21,451 nt of DNA, from assembly GCA_023151145.1 (NCBI GenBank), contig JAKLJM010000005.1:1-21451 (forward strand), written 5' to 3'. Made by a program: the position numbers and the translations under genes. Positions 1 through 6,612 of this stretch are shown here, piece by piece. Numbering within the stretch: the stretch's first letter is position 1; each line of letters begins with the position of its first letter. The DNA comes from Bacteriovoracaceae bacterium. Lineage in GTDB: Bacteria; Bdellovibrionota; Bacteriovoracia; Bacteriovoracales; Bacteriovoracaceae. The notes below the pieces were generated by a model, which saw only the letters and a list, made by a program, of their open reading frames with translations, was not told the DNA's origin and ran no database searches.

Positions 1-1041
1 GAAGACTCTTATTTGCACAAACATCTCAAAGAATTAGATATCGAATACATTTGCATTGAGCCCCATTTTCTCAATCGTTTGACTGTCTTTCACAATCATT
101 TACCGATAAAAAAACTTGTTGATGAACGTCGAGTCGACATTGTTCATTGTTATGATTTCTCTTATTTATTTTCAATCAGTTTTCAACTTCAACGTCGTGT
201 AATGGTTTCTTTGGTGCTGACACTTGAACACACTATTGAAAAACAGCTTCGGCGATATTGGTATCGACCTATTATTACACGAATCGATTCCTTGATTCTT
301 CTTAATAAACATCTTAGAAATGATGTTATTGGTGGACTTTTATTACCACTTAAAAAAATTGAATATTTCGGAATGCCTTTAAAAAAAGAATTACTGATTC
401 AAGATAAAGAAGCCAGTGAAGAAGAGACGCAATTTGAACTATATAAAGATTATTTTTTAGTTGGATGTTTTGTTTCTCCAACGCTCAATAATATTAAAAC
501 ATTGTTGCCGTTGTTTAGTTCGCTGCATGTTCTTAATCAGAAATTACCAGCAGGTAAAAAATCAAAATTAGTTTTCATTTCCACTGCAAATTTCAAAGAT
601 ATTCCGATTTTTGATTCCATGGCGAAAATGATTCAAGAAAATGAACTTCAAAATGATATGTTGTTTGTTACTGCTAAAGAGATTGAAACAGTACAGGCCA
701 ACATGAAACTCTGGATCTCGATTGACCAGTTTGACTTGATTGAAGACTACGCATTGACCGCGATTTTAAATGATGTGCCAGTCATTTTTGCACGGAACTT
801 TTGCTCCACTGAGCTCATTCGAGAATTTCAAGGCATTGGTGAAACTTATAAATTGTGGGACGCCAGAGAACTACGGGAGAAATGGGAGAAGATCATTTTG
901 AGCCAAGCGCTTTATCAAGAAAAAACCAGAGTCTTTAAATATTTTTTTGAACGCGAATATTCATTTAAAAACTACAAAACCCAACTTCTCGGCCTTTATA
1001 CTCGAATCGTTCAACGTAGAAATCGTTTATTTAAGAAATAA
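1..1041 (+). CDS. GT-B family glycosyltransferase, 5' end outside window
   Basis: The reading frame is open from base 1, so the true start lies upstream and about 347 residues are visible. The visible N-terminal part reads DIVHCYDFSYLF, the usual GT-B pattern where a sugar transferase's first Rossmann domain meets the HxHD-like segment. Near the C-terminus, IEDYALTAILNDVPVIFAR aligns with the nucleotide-sugar-binding EPFGLxxxEAMACGVPVI segment of GT4 enzymes, although the canonical second Glu and the AMACG core are replaced. It probably transfers a sugar to a surface glycan or lipid at the cytoplasmic face of the inner membrane; donor and acceptor cannot be told. The C-terminus is very basic (RIVQRRNRLFKK), which would suit membrane association. 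The weak catalytic motif leaves open a non-catalytic or divergent member. Confidence 0.6.
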   Translation, partial: EDSYLHKHLKELDIEYICIEPHFLNRLTVFHNHLPIKKLVDERRVDIVHCYDFSYLFSISFQLQRRVMVSLVLTLEHTIEKQLRRYWYRPIITRIDSLILLNKHLRNDVIGGLLLPLKKIEYFGMPLKKELLIQDKEASEEETQFELYKDYFLVGCFVSPTLNNIKTLLPLFSSLHVLNQKLPAGKKSKLVFISTANFKDIPIFDSMAKMIQENELQNDMLFVTAKEIETVQANMKLWISIDQFDLIEDYALTAILNDVPVIFARNFCSTELIREFQGIGETYKLWDARELREKWEKIILSQALYQEKTRVFKYFFEREYSFKNYKTQLLGLYTRIVQRRNRLFKK

Positions 1042-1160
1042 GTCCCTGATTTTACATATCTATTTTAATGTAAATTGAAAAGTTTTCATGTACTTAGGTG
1101 CTAACTTCGTGTATAACCATCGAACAAGTTCATTCGCGCGTTTTTAACGCAAAAGTGGCG

Positions 1161-1175
1161 CCTGTTTTTAACAGG
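1161..1175 (+). promoter_or_regulatory. Small stem-loop in the rpsA leader
   Basis: CCTGT and ACAGG form a 5-bp stem around a five-base TTTTA loop, ending about 30 bases before the rpsA start. S1 represses its own translation in enterobacteria through leader structure. A similar role here is only inference, as the stem is short. Confidence 0.3.
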
Positions 1176-1204
1176 TCTATTGAAATTTCTCTCGAGGTAT
1201 ATTT

Positions 1205-2917
1205 ATGGGTAAAACTACAGAAGTTAAAGCAAAGTGGATGCAAGGTTACGACGTTGTCATTGGTGAAGACGTTGAAACGGTACCATCAACTGAGTTCTCA
1301 ACTCTATTGACACAAAACGTAGCGAAAAATTTCGCTGAAGGTGAAGTGTTCAAAGGAAGAATCATTTCTATTGGTCAGGACTATGTAACTGTTGATATCG
1401 GTTACAAACAAGAAGGTCTTGTATCAGTGAAAGAATTCCAAAACTACGACGGGTCATTAAAAATTAAAGCTAATGACGAAATCGAAGTTTACTTAGAAAG
1501 ACTAGAGTCTCACATGGGGAACCTAATCCTTTCTAAAGACAAAGCTGAAATTCTTAAAGCATGGGATAAAATCTCTCTTGCTTGTGAATCAGGCGAGCCT
1601 CTAACTGGAACAGTAATTGCGAAAGTTAAAGGTGGATTATCAGTTGATATCGGTGTTAAGGCTTTCTTACCTGGTTCACAAATTGATATCCGTCCAACTC
1701 GTTACTTAGATAAGTACATTGGTAAAACAATGGAATTCAAAGTAATCAAGTTCAACAAAAAAAGAGGAAACATTGTTCTTTCTAGACGTGCAATCCTTGC
1801 TGAAGAGCGTGGAAAAATGAGAGGAGAAATCCTTTCTCAAATCGAAGAAGGAATGATTGTAAAAGGTATCGTTAAGAACATCACTGATTACGGTGCGTTC
1901 ATTGACCTTGGTGGAATCGACGGTCTATTACACATTACAGATATGTCATGGGGTCGCGTGAAGCATCCATCTAACCTTCTTAACATCGGTGACGAAATCG
2001 AAGTTAAGATTCTTAAGTTTGATCAAGATAAAGAAAGAGTTTCTCTTGGTCTTAAACAAGTTCAAGCTAATCCTTGGGAAGAAGCTAAGAACAAGTACGT
2101 TCCAGGAACTAAAGTTGCTGGAGAAATCGTTTCTGTTAAAGACTACGGTGTATTCGTAGAATTAGATGACGGAATCGAAGGTTTAATCCACGTTTCAGAA
2201 ATGAGCTGGACAAACAAAATCAAGAACCCAACTAAACACTTTAACCCAGGTGAGAGAGTTGAAGCTGTCGTTCTTGAAGTAGACGTTGAAAACAAGAGAA
2301 TCTCTCTTGGTGTTAAGCAACTTCAACCAAACCCATGGGATGGAATCGTTGCTAAGTACAAAGTAGGCGATAAGGTAAAAGGAAAAGTTAAGTCTATCGT
2401 AGACTTCGGTGTCTTTGTTGATATCGGAGAAGAAGTAGATGCACTTATCCACGTATCTGACGTTTCTTGGACTAAGAAAAACGTTAACCCAACTGAAGAA
2501 TTCAAAGAAGGTCAAACTGTAGAAGCTATGGTAATGGCCGTTGATCGTGAAAACCAAAAATTTTCTTTAGGTATTAAACAACTTGAGGAAGATCCATGGA
2601 AGAAGATCGAAACAAGATTCCCAGTAGGAACTGTTGTTGAAGCTGAAGTTGTTCGTGTAACTGATTTTGGTGCTTTCGTTGAATTAGAAACAGGAATTGA
2701 AGGATTAATCCACATTTCTGAACTTTCTGAGGAAAGAGTAGAGAAGCCATCTGATGTTGTGAAAAAAGGCGACGCTGCTAAAGCTATGGTTATCTCTGTA
2801 GATAAAGAAGCTAAGAAAATCGCTCTTTCAATCAAAGCTGCAAACGGCGCTGACTACAAAGTAGATAAAGTTAAGTCTGCAACTCTTGCTGACAAATTCA
2901 AAGGCTTCAATAACTAG
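1205..2917 (+). CDS. rpsA: 30S ribosomal protein S1
   Basis: This 570-residue protein has six S1 (OB-fold) repeats, at roughly residues 46-112, 130-196, 214-282, 299-369, 386-455 and 473-540. The last four carry the repeated signature DYGAFI/VDL-GxxGLxHIS-MSW, each closed by RxSLGxKQ and PW. It binds mRNA on the small ribosomal subunit and helps unfold and load messages. The length and six-repeat layout match the long S1 of Proteobacteria (about 557 in E. coli). The start is supported by GAGG at 1194-1197, seven bases before the ATG. Codon choice looks more even and optimised than in neighbouring genes, as expected of an abundant protein. It is transcribed alone and stops at a strong terminator at 2945-2973. 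Confidence 0.97.
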   Translation: MGKTTEVKAKWMQGYDVVIGEDVETVPSTEFSTLLTQNVAKNFAEGEVFKGRIISIGQDYVTVDIGYKQEGLVSVKEFQNYDGSLKIKANDEIEVYLERLESHMGNLILSKDKAEILKAWDKISLACESGEPLTGTVIAKVKGGLSVDIGVKAFLPGSQIDIRPTRYLDKYIGKTMEFKVIKFNKKRGNIVLSRRAILAEERGKMRGEILSQIEEGMIVKGIVKNITDYGAFIDLGGIDGLLHITDMSWGRVKHPSNLLNIGDEIEVKILKFDQDKERVSLGLKQVQANPWEEAKNKYVPGTKVAGEIVSVKDYGVFVELDDGIEGLIHVSEMSWTNKIKNPTKHFNPGERVEAVVLEVDVENKRISLGVKQLQPNPWDGIVAKYKVGDKVKGKVKSIVDFGVFVDIGEEVDALIHVSDVSWTKKNVNPTEEFKEGQTVEAMVMAVDRENQKFSLGIKQLEEDPWKKIETRFPVGTVVEAEVVRVTDFGAFVELETGIEGLIHISELSEERVEKPSDVVKKGDAAKAMVISVDKEAKKIALSIKAANGADYKVDKVKSATLADKFKGFNN

Positions 2918-2944
2918 TCTTGAATTTCATTAAAAGTTAAATGA

Positions 2945-2973
2945 GGGGCTTCGAAAGAAGCCCCTTTTTTTTT
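2945..2973 (+). terminator. Rho-independent terminator of rpsA
   Basis: GGGGCTTC, a GAAA tetraloop and GAAGCCCC give a perfect 8-bp GC-rich stem, followed directly by nine T residues, 28 bases after the rpsA stop codon. Confidence 0.95.
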
Positions 2974-2984
2974 GTAGAGACGTT

Positions 2985-3557
2985 ATGGATAATTTTTTTG
3001 TTGAAGAAACTGTGATTACTGAAGATCAATTTAAAATCAAATTTGCTAAGGCAAATGGTGAATTTGAAAATTGTGAATTTGTTGATGTGATCTTTGATTC
3101 ATTTAATTTAAGTCACTACAAGTTTTTAGATTGCACGTTTCGTAACTGTAATTTTAGTAATTGTAATTTTAAAAGTGCAACGCTAAGAAGTCCAAAATTT
3201 TATCAATCAAAACTCATGGGCATAAACTGGAGTCCATTAAAAAACTTTGGGCAATTGTATTTTGAAGAGTGTCGTTTGGACTTCTCGGTCTTTTACAAGA
3301 TGAATTTAGCCAAATCCACCTTTCTAAGTTGTCAGTTAAATGAAGTCGACTTCGAAGAATGCCAGATGATTGAAGTGGATCTTAAGCATTGTAATTTAAT
3401 TGCAGCTAATTTTAATCGTGCTAATCTTCGCAAGGCCGACATGCGTTTTTGTCAAAATTTACAAGTTAATATTGAGCATACAAATTTAAAAGAAGTAACA
3501 ATGGATAGTGAGCTGGCTTTGTCATTGATTCAACAAATGGGAGTAACGATTGTATGA
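2985..3557 (+). CDS. Pentapeptide-repeat protein, Qnr/YjbI-like
   Basis: The 190-residue protein contains tandem A/C-[D/N]-[L/F]-x-x repeats, for example CEFVD, CTFRN, CNFSN, CNFKS and later CNLIA, ANFNR, ANLRK, ADMRF. These fold into a right-handed quadrilateral beta-helix. A break around residues 80-90 (WSPLKNFGQLY) is placed like the loop between repeat blocks in Qnr proteins. The tail SELALSLIQQMGVTIV resembles the Qnr ending YxASLLMERLGIAVIG. Family members of this type can mimic DNA and protect gyrase and topoisomerase IV; such a role here is inference. The last codon overlaps the start of the acetyltransferase gene as ATGA, so the two are translationally coupled. The ribosome-binding site is weak (AGAGA). 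Confidence 0.85.
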   Translation: MDNFFVEETVITEDQFKIKFAKANGEFENCEFVDVIFDSFNLSHYKFLDCTFRNCNFSNCNFKSATLRSPKFYQSKLMGINWSPLKNFGQLYFEECRLDFSVFYKMNLAKSTFLSCQLNEVDFEECQMIEVDLKHCNLIAANFNRANLRKADMRFCQNLQVNIEHTNLKEVTMDSELALSLIQQMGVTIV

Positions 3558-4123
3558 AAAAACGTCTAGAGATTAGATTTTTAGAGTTATCGGATTATCT
3601 TGTTTGGAAAGAAGCCTACGAAAACCAAAGCTCTCCAAGAAACGATTGGGATCATTCTCATCGAAAGTCTGATACTTCTAAAATAGCTTTCAAGAAATAT
3701 TTAAAAAATAATAATGAACAAAGAAAAATAGATCGAGCATATTATTACGGAATTTTTGAGAAAAAAACTGGAGCCTTAGTTGGTTTTATTATGGCCGTTG
3801 ATGTTGTGAGAAGTATTACTCAATCAGCGATTTTGGGGTATACCTTATTTAATAACTATTGGGGCAAAGGTTATATGCAAGAAGCAATTATTGCATTCTA
3901 TAGCATAGCCTTTAAAGATCTAGGTCTTCATCGTTTACAAGCAGGGATTGAACCACATAATAAACGTTCATTAAAAGTTGCAAAAGCTCTAGGTTTTAGA
4001 AGAGAAGGATTATCGAAAAAGATCATTTTCTTACGAGGCGATTGGCAAGATCTCGTGCAATTTGCCATTACTTGTGAAGATGTGGGGATCAAGTGGAAAG
4101 GTGAAGCGAAGAAAAATTATTAA
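3554..4123 (+). CDS. GNAT N-acetyltransferase, RimJ/RimL type
   Basis: This 189-residue protein follows the GNAT order. It has an N-terminal RFLELSDYLVWKEAY segment, central strands LVGFIMAVD, then YTLFNNYWGKGYMQEA, which matches the RimJ/RimL acetyl-CoA-binding motif (YWGKGYMxEA). It ends with IEPHNKRSLKVAKALGFRREG and RGDWQDLVQFAI. Enzymes of this type move acetyl from acetyl-CoA to an N-terminal or side-chain amine, as in ribosomal protein N-termini (RimJ, RimL) or aminoglycosides. The substrate here is unknown. It is co-translated with the pentapeptide protein through an ATGA overlap, so the two probably act or are needed together. Confidence 0.88.
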   Translation: MKKRLEIRFLELSDYLVWKEAYENQSSPRNDWDHSHRKSDTSKIAFKKYLKNNNEQRKIDRAYYYGIFEKKTGALVGFIMAVDVVRSITQSAILGYTLFNNYWGKGYMQEAIIAFYSIAFKDLGLHRLQAGIEPHNKRSLKVAKALGFRREGLSKKIIFLRGDWQDLVQFAITCEDVGIKWKGEAKKNY

Positions 4124-4150
4124 AAAAAAGGGACTTTATAAAAAAGTCCC
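4122..4150 (-). terminator. Terminator of the minus-strand secreted-protein pair
   Basis: GGGACTTT (4130-4137) and AAAGTCCC (4143-4150) form an 8-bp stem with a 5-base loop. Reading the minus strand, the stem is followed by eight T residues (A run at 4122-4129), so it ends transcripts coming from 4198-4966. Confidence 0.85.
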
Positions 4151-4159
4151 ATATATAAA

Positions 4160-4181
4160 AAGGAGCATAAAATTGCTCCTT
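4160..4181. terminator. Second hairpin between convergent genes
   Basis: AAGGAGCA and TGCTCCTT form an 8-bp stem with a TAAAAT loop. The plus side is followed by a weak tract (GTTTGT) and the minus side by TTTTATATAT. It probably serves the plus-strand acetyltransferase transcript and backs up the minus-strand terminator. Confidence 0.6.
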
Positions 4182-4197
4182 GTTTGTCAAAAATAAA

Positions 4198-4557
4198 TTA
4201 CCAACTTTGAGTAAAATCAGTTCCAGGAATTTTTTTGCAAGCACTTGCTTTTGCTTCTGATTCAAAACTTACGACTGCATCACTATCAACTTCAGCCACA
4301 CTCTCACAACGGTAAGTAGCGCAATATATTCTCTCATCGTCACCAACGTCGGCACAAAAGTTTTTAGTGTATTGAACATCAAATAAATACTTTTTGCTCT
4401 GAATTCCTAAGTATTTTACACCTACAAGTTCTTCTACTTGATAATCGGCGGCATATTTTTCGATTTCAGCGATTACTAGTCTTTCTGCAAATTTGTTATT
4501 GGCAAAAGTGTTTGTACAACAAGTTAAAATAAATGAAGTTAATAATACTTTTTTCAT
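4198..4557 (-). CDS. Small exported protein, function unknown
   Basis: This 119-residue protein starts with a Sec signal peptide (MKKVLLTSFILTCCTNTFA, probable cleavage after TFA), leaving about 100 residues in the periplasm. The mature part has four cysteines (in NFCADV, IYCATY, YRCESV and ASACKK), spaced so that two disulfides could form. I do not recognise a family. Its start lies 13 bases past the stop of the upstream gene 4571-4966, with only a weak AGG ribosome site, so the two are likely one transcript. Both are exported, acidic and Cys-containing, and may act together. CC in the signal region is not a lipobox, as no L-[AS]-[GA]-C pattern is seen. Confidence 0.7.
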   Translation of the reverse strand: MKKVLLTSFILTCCTNTFANNKFAERLVIAEIEKYAADYQVEELVGVKYLGIQSKKYLFDVQYTKNFCADVGDDERIYCATYRCESVAEVDSDAVVSFESEAKASACKKIPGTDFTQSW

Positions 4558-4570
4558 ATAATACCTATGA

Positions 4571-4966
4571 TTAATAGTTCATGAAAATTTCAGCTTCTGC
4601 TGATTTCATCCCAGGGAAGTCTACTCTAACAATACAAGCTGAAAGATCAGCACCAGGGATCCAATCAATTTGAATTTCCCACGTTCTTTTATAAGCCTTA
4701 GTTTTTTGATTGAAGCCTGCAAAACTAATCAATGTTTGCTTATGTGTACATTCAAAACCACTCCATTGTTTTACAATTGTCACAGATGGCTCGACATCTT
4801 GTTTTGATTCAGTATCTAGAGTTAATGAAATGATGTGACCGCTTTTATGATCGTTATAAGCACTATCAACTAGGATTTGTTTTCCAGGTACTAATTTAGA
4901 GTACTCTGTATTGTAAGCAAAAGTTGATGTCGATAATAATGCTAGCGCTAGTAATAAACCTTTCAT
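4571..4966 (-). CDS. Small exported protein, function unknown
   Basis: The 131-residue product has a short, clear signal peptide (MKGLLLALALLSTSTFA, cleavage before YNTEY). The mature part is mainly alternating hydrophobic and polar strands (SVTIVKQW, RTWEIQIDW, CIVRVDF), which suggests a small beta-sandwich. Its two cysteines, in FECTHK and SACIVR, could make one disulfide. The start is supported by GGAG about seven bases upstream on the minus strand. It is the first gene of a two-gene unit with 4198-4557, ended by the hairpin at 4130-4150. No family was recognised. Confidence 0.7.
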   Translation of the reverse strand: MKGLLLALALLSTSTFAYNTEYSKLVPGKQILVDSAYNDHKSGHIISLTLDTESKQDVEPSVTIVKQWSGFECTHKQTLISFAGFNQKTKAYKRTWEIQIDWIPGADLSACIVRVDFPGMKSAEAEIFMNY

Positions 4967-5082
4967 AATACACTCCGATAAATTTTAGGAGGTTTTAATA
5001 AATATTAAGAGTCTTGGGAAGGCATAAAATAATATGATGAAAAAATTACATGAAGTAGGGTATAGTTGTTATGAGGTGCCTG

Positions 5083-5781
5083 ATGTTAACATTGAAAAGC
5101 CATCATAATTTTGACTATAATTTACGTGAATTGAATGTGGATTTTAAGGGAGAGTCTTTAAAGTTTGTTGTACTCGATAATCTCGATAAAACCATTGATC
5201 ATTTATGTAAGGCCTTAGAGGAAAACGGAAGCGGAGACGATCCTTTAAGTGAGGATTACTGTCCTTACTTTGGAGTGCTTTGGCCTTCAGCTAAAGGACT
5301 CTGTCAGTATCTGTTCCAGCACAAAGTAGAGTTTAAAAATAAAAGTGTCTTAGAAATTGGTTGTGGGCTGGCCCTTCCTTCGTTTATTTTAAAAAAACAA
5401 GGCGTAGATGTTCTCGCAACGGATTTTCATCGCGATGTCCCGATTTTTTTAGAAAAAAACTTTGAATTAAATCACGTTAAATTTGATTATCGCCAATTAA
5501 ATTGGAGAGAAGAGAGTGATGAAATTGGAAAGTTTGATTTTGTGATCGGCTCAGATATTTTATATGAAGGAAGGCATCCTTACGAAGTGTGTAGAGCACT
5601 TATTCATTATTTAAAACCGAATGGACAAATTATTTTAGCTGATCCCGGACGAACATATATTCAAAAGTTTGTTACGAGTATGAATGAATTGGGTTTTAAA
5701 GAAGAACTACTTCCTGAGTCAGTGGAACTTGATGGCGAGAAGAGAGAAATTTTTGTTTTTAAATTTCAATTTACTGCTTAA
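5083..5781 (+). CDS. Class I SAM-dependent methyltransferase (Methyltransf_16-like)
   Basis: Residues PYFGVLWPSAKGLCQYL followed by VLEIGCGLALPS (the GxGxG SAM-binding motif I), DVLATDFHRD (motif II acidic residue), FDFVIGSDILYE and ILADPGR match the protein-lysine methyltransferase type of seven-beta-strand enzymes (Methyltransf_16; METTL/Nnt1-like). These usually methylate lysines on proteins; the target is unknown. An ATG at 5071 is in frame, but GAGG at 5073-5076 lies six bases before the ATG at 5083. I therefore choose 5083, giving 232 residues (236 from 5071). The 3' end overlaps the convergent gene 5771-6058 by 11 bases, with no terminator between. Confidence 0.85.
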   Translation: MLTLKSHHNFDYNLRELNVDFKGESLKFVVLDNLDKTIDHLCKALEENGSGDDPLSEDYCPYFGVLWPSAKGLCQYLFQHKVEFKNKSVLEIGCGLALPSFILKKQGVDVLATDFHRDVPIFLEKNFELNHVKFDYRQLNWREESDEIGKFDFVIGSDILYEGRHPYEVCRALIHYLKPNGQIILADPGRTYIQKFVTSMNELGFKEELLPESVELDGEKREIFVFKFQFTA

Positions 5782-6058
5782 TCATTGGAGAGTGGTCGTC
5801 TAGGCAAATGGCACAACCCAGATCTTCATGGGCTTCAATTTCATCGTTCATAGACTTCTGATATTCGGCAATTTCTTCCGTGTTCGCACCCAGAGATCTA
5901 ACGAGTGTTTCGGCAATTCCAGGAGCTTTTATCTCTACGTCTATTCCCATTTCTTCGTATTCTCGCGCCTTTTGGTAGGCAATCTCAATATCCTCAATTG
6001 GACATTCAAATAAAGTTGTTTCAGACATTACTTCGATCACTTTTACTCTATTTGACAT
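5771..6058 (-). CDS. Small conserved-looking cytoplasmic protein with CxxC
   Basis: This 95-residue acidic protein has no signal peptide. The N-terminal part alternates strand and helix (VKVIEVMSETTLFECP, then IEIAYQKAREYEEMGIDVEIKAPG) and resembles a small ferredoxin-like alpha/beta fold. The C-terminal GCAICLDDHSP carries a CxxC and a His that could bind a metal or form a disulfide. I do not recognise the family. A GAGG sequence precedes the start by about nine bases on the minus strand. It is divergent from the receiver-domain gene at 6139 and convergent, by an 11-base overlap, with the methyltransferase gene. It looks real because the reading frame has normal protein composition and a ribosome site. 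Confidence 0.65.
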   Translation of the reverse strand: MSNRVKVIEVMSETTLFECPIEDIEIAYQKAREYEEMGIDVEIKAPGIAETLVRSLGANTEEIAEYQKSMNDEIEAHEDLGCAICLDDHSPMIKQ

Positions 6059-6138
6059 CGCCTTTAGCCTCGGTAAAGATGGTGTTAACCGGGTACAATC
6101 TATCGCCCGAATCCAAAGTTTAGCAGAATAGAGTAAAA

Positions 6139-6483
6139 ATGGAAAAACATGTTTTGGTCGTAGACCGTGAAAAATTCATTAGAAGTATGTTTGATAATGC
6201 GATGAAAGATTCGCCTTTAAAGATAATGACGGTCGAAGGGATTCAGGACCATTATTACTTGGTGGATGACCTTAAGCCAGTGGCGGTTTTTTTCGATATT
6301 TTAACGTGTATGGGTGAGTTTGAACGAATTGTTACTTCTTCAGATAAGACCAAGCTCTATGCGATGGGCTTCCCTGAGGACTTTGATCTAGTGAAGGCCT
6401 TTGAACATAAGCTGGCAGGTAAAATTGAGAAACCTATACCCGCTGGTCAGTTTAGATCTACTATAGAGCGCTATTGCCTCTAA
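6139..6483 (+). CDS. Stand-alone degenerate receiver-domain protein
   Basis: At 114 residues this is just one response-regulator receiver domain. The beta-1 strand HVLVVDREKFIR keeps one acidic residue (D9) but has Arg where the usual second Asp/Glu sits. The phospho-acceptor Asp is kept (D53 in VAVFFDILT). The beta-4 Thr/Ser is replaced by Met (LYAMG, M76), and the conserved Lys-Pro of beta-5 is kept (KIEKPI, K98). Such single domains act as phosphate relays or protein docking switches. The lost Mg-binding acid and Thr suggest that phosphorylation is slow or replaced. No histidine kinase lies nearby. It is divergent from 5771-6058, with a shared 80-base control region. Confidence 0.75.
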   Translation: MEKHVLVVDREKFIRSMFDNAMKDSPLKIMTVEGIQDHYYLVDDLKPVAVFFDILTCMGEFERIVTSSDKTKLYAMGFPEDFDLVKAFEHKLAGKIEKPIPAGQFRSTIERYCL

Positions 6484-6576
6484 TTCATGGCAGCCCCATA
6501 ACTATTATTTGACGGATTTTCTAGGGCTTAGGCCTTTCTTACCCCCTCAACCTATCTAAGTTTTCGAGGGATAATC

Positions 6577-6582
6577 TATAAT
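6577..6582 (+). promoter_or_regulatory. Possible -10 box for the paralogue operon
   Basis: A perfect TATAAT lies 30 bases before the ATG at 6613, but no good -35 box is seen 16-18 bases upstream. If used, the leader would be about two dozen bases. Confidence 0.35.
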
Positions 6583-6612
6583 ATTCATAAGCTTAATTAA
6601 ATGGTGGTACCC

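Noticed and set aside
1098..1310. 70-codon frame overlapping the rpsA start
   Set aside because: It lies in the leader and first codons of rpsA in another frame, without a ribosome site.
4986..4992. TAGGAGG, a perfect ribosome-site sequence on the plus strand
   Set aside because: No ATG, GTG or TTG with a usable frame follows at the right distance; the methyltransferase start lies much further down with its own site.
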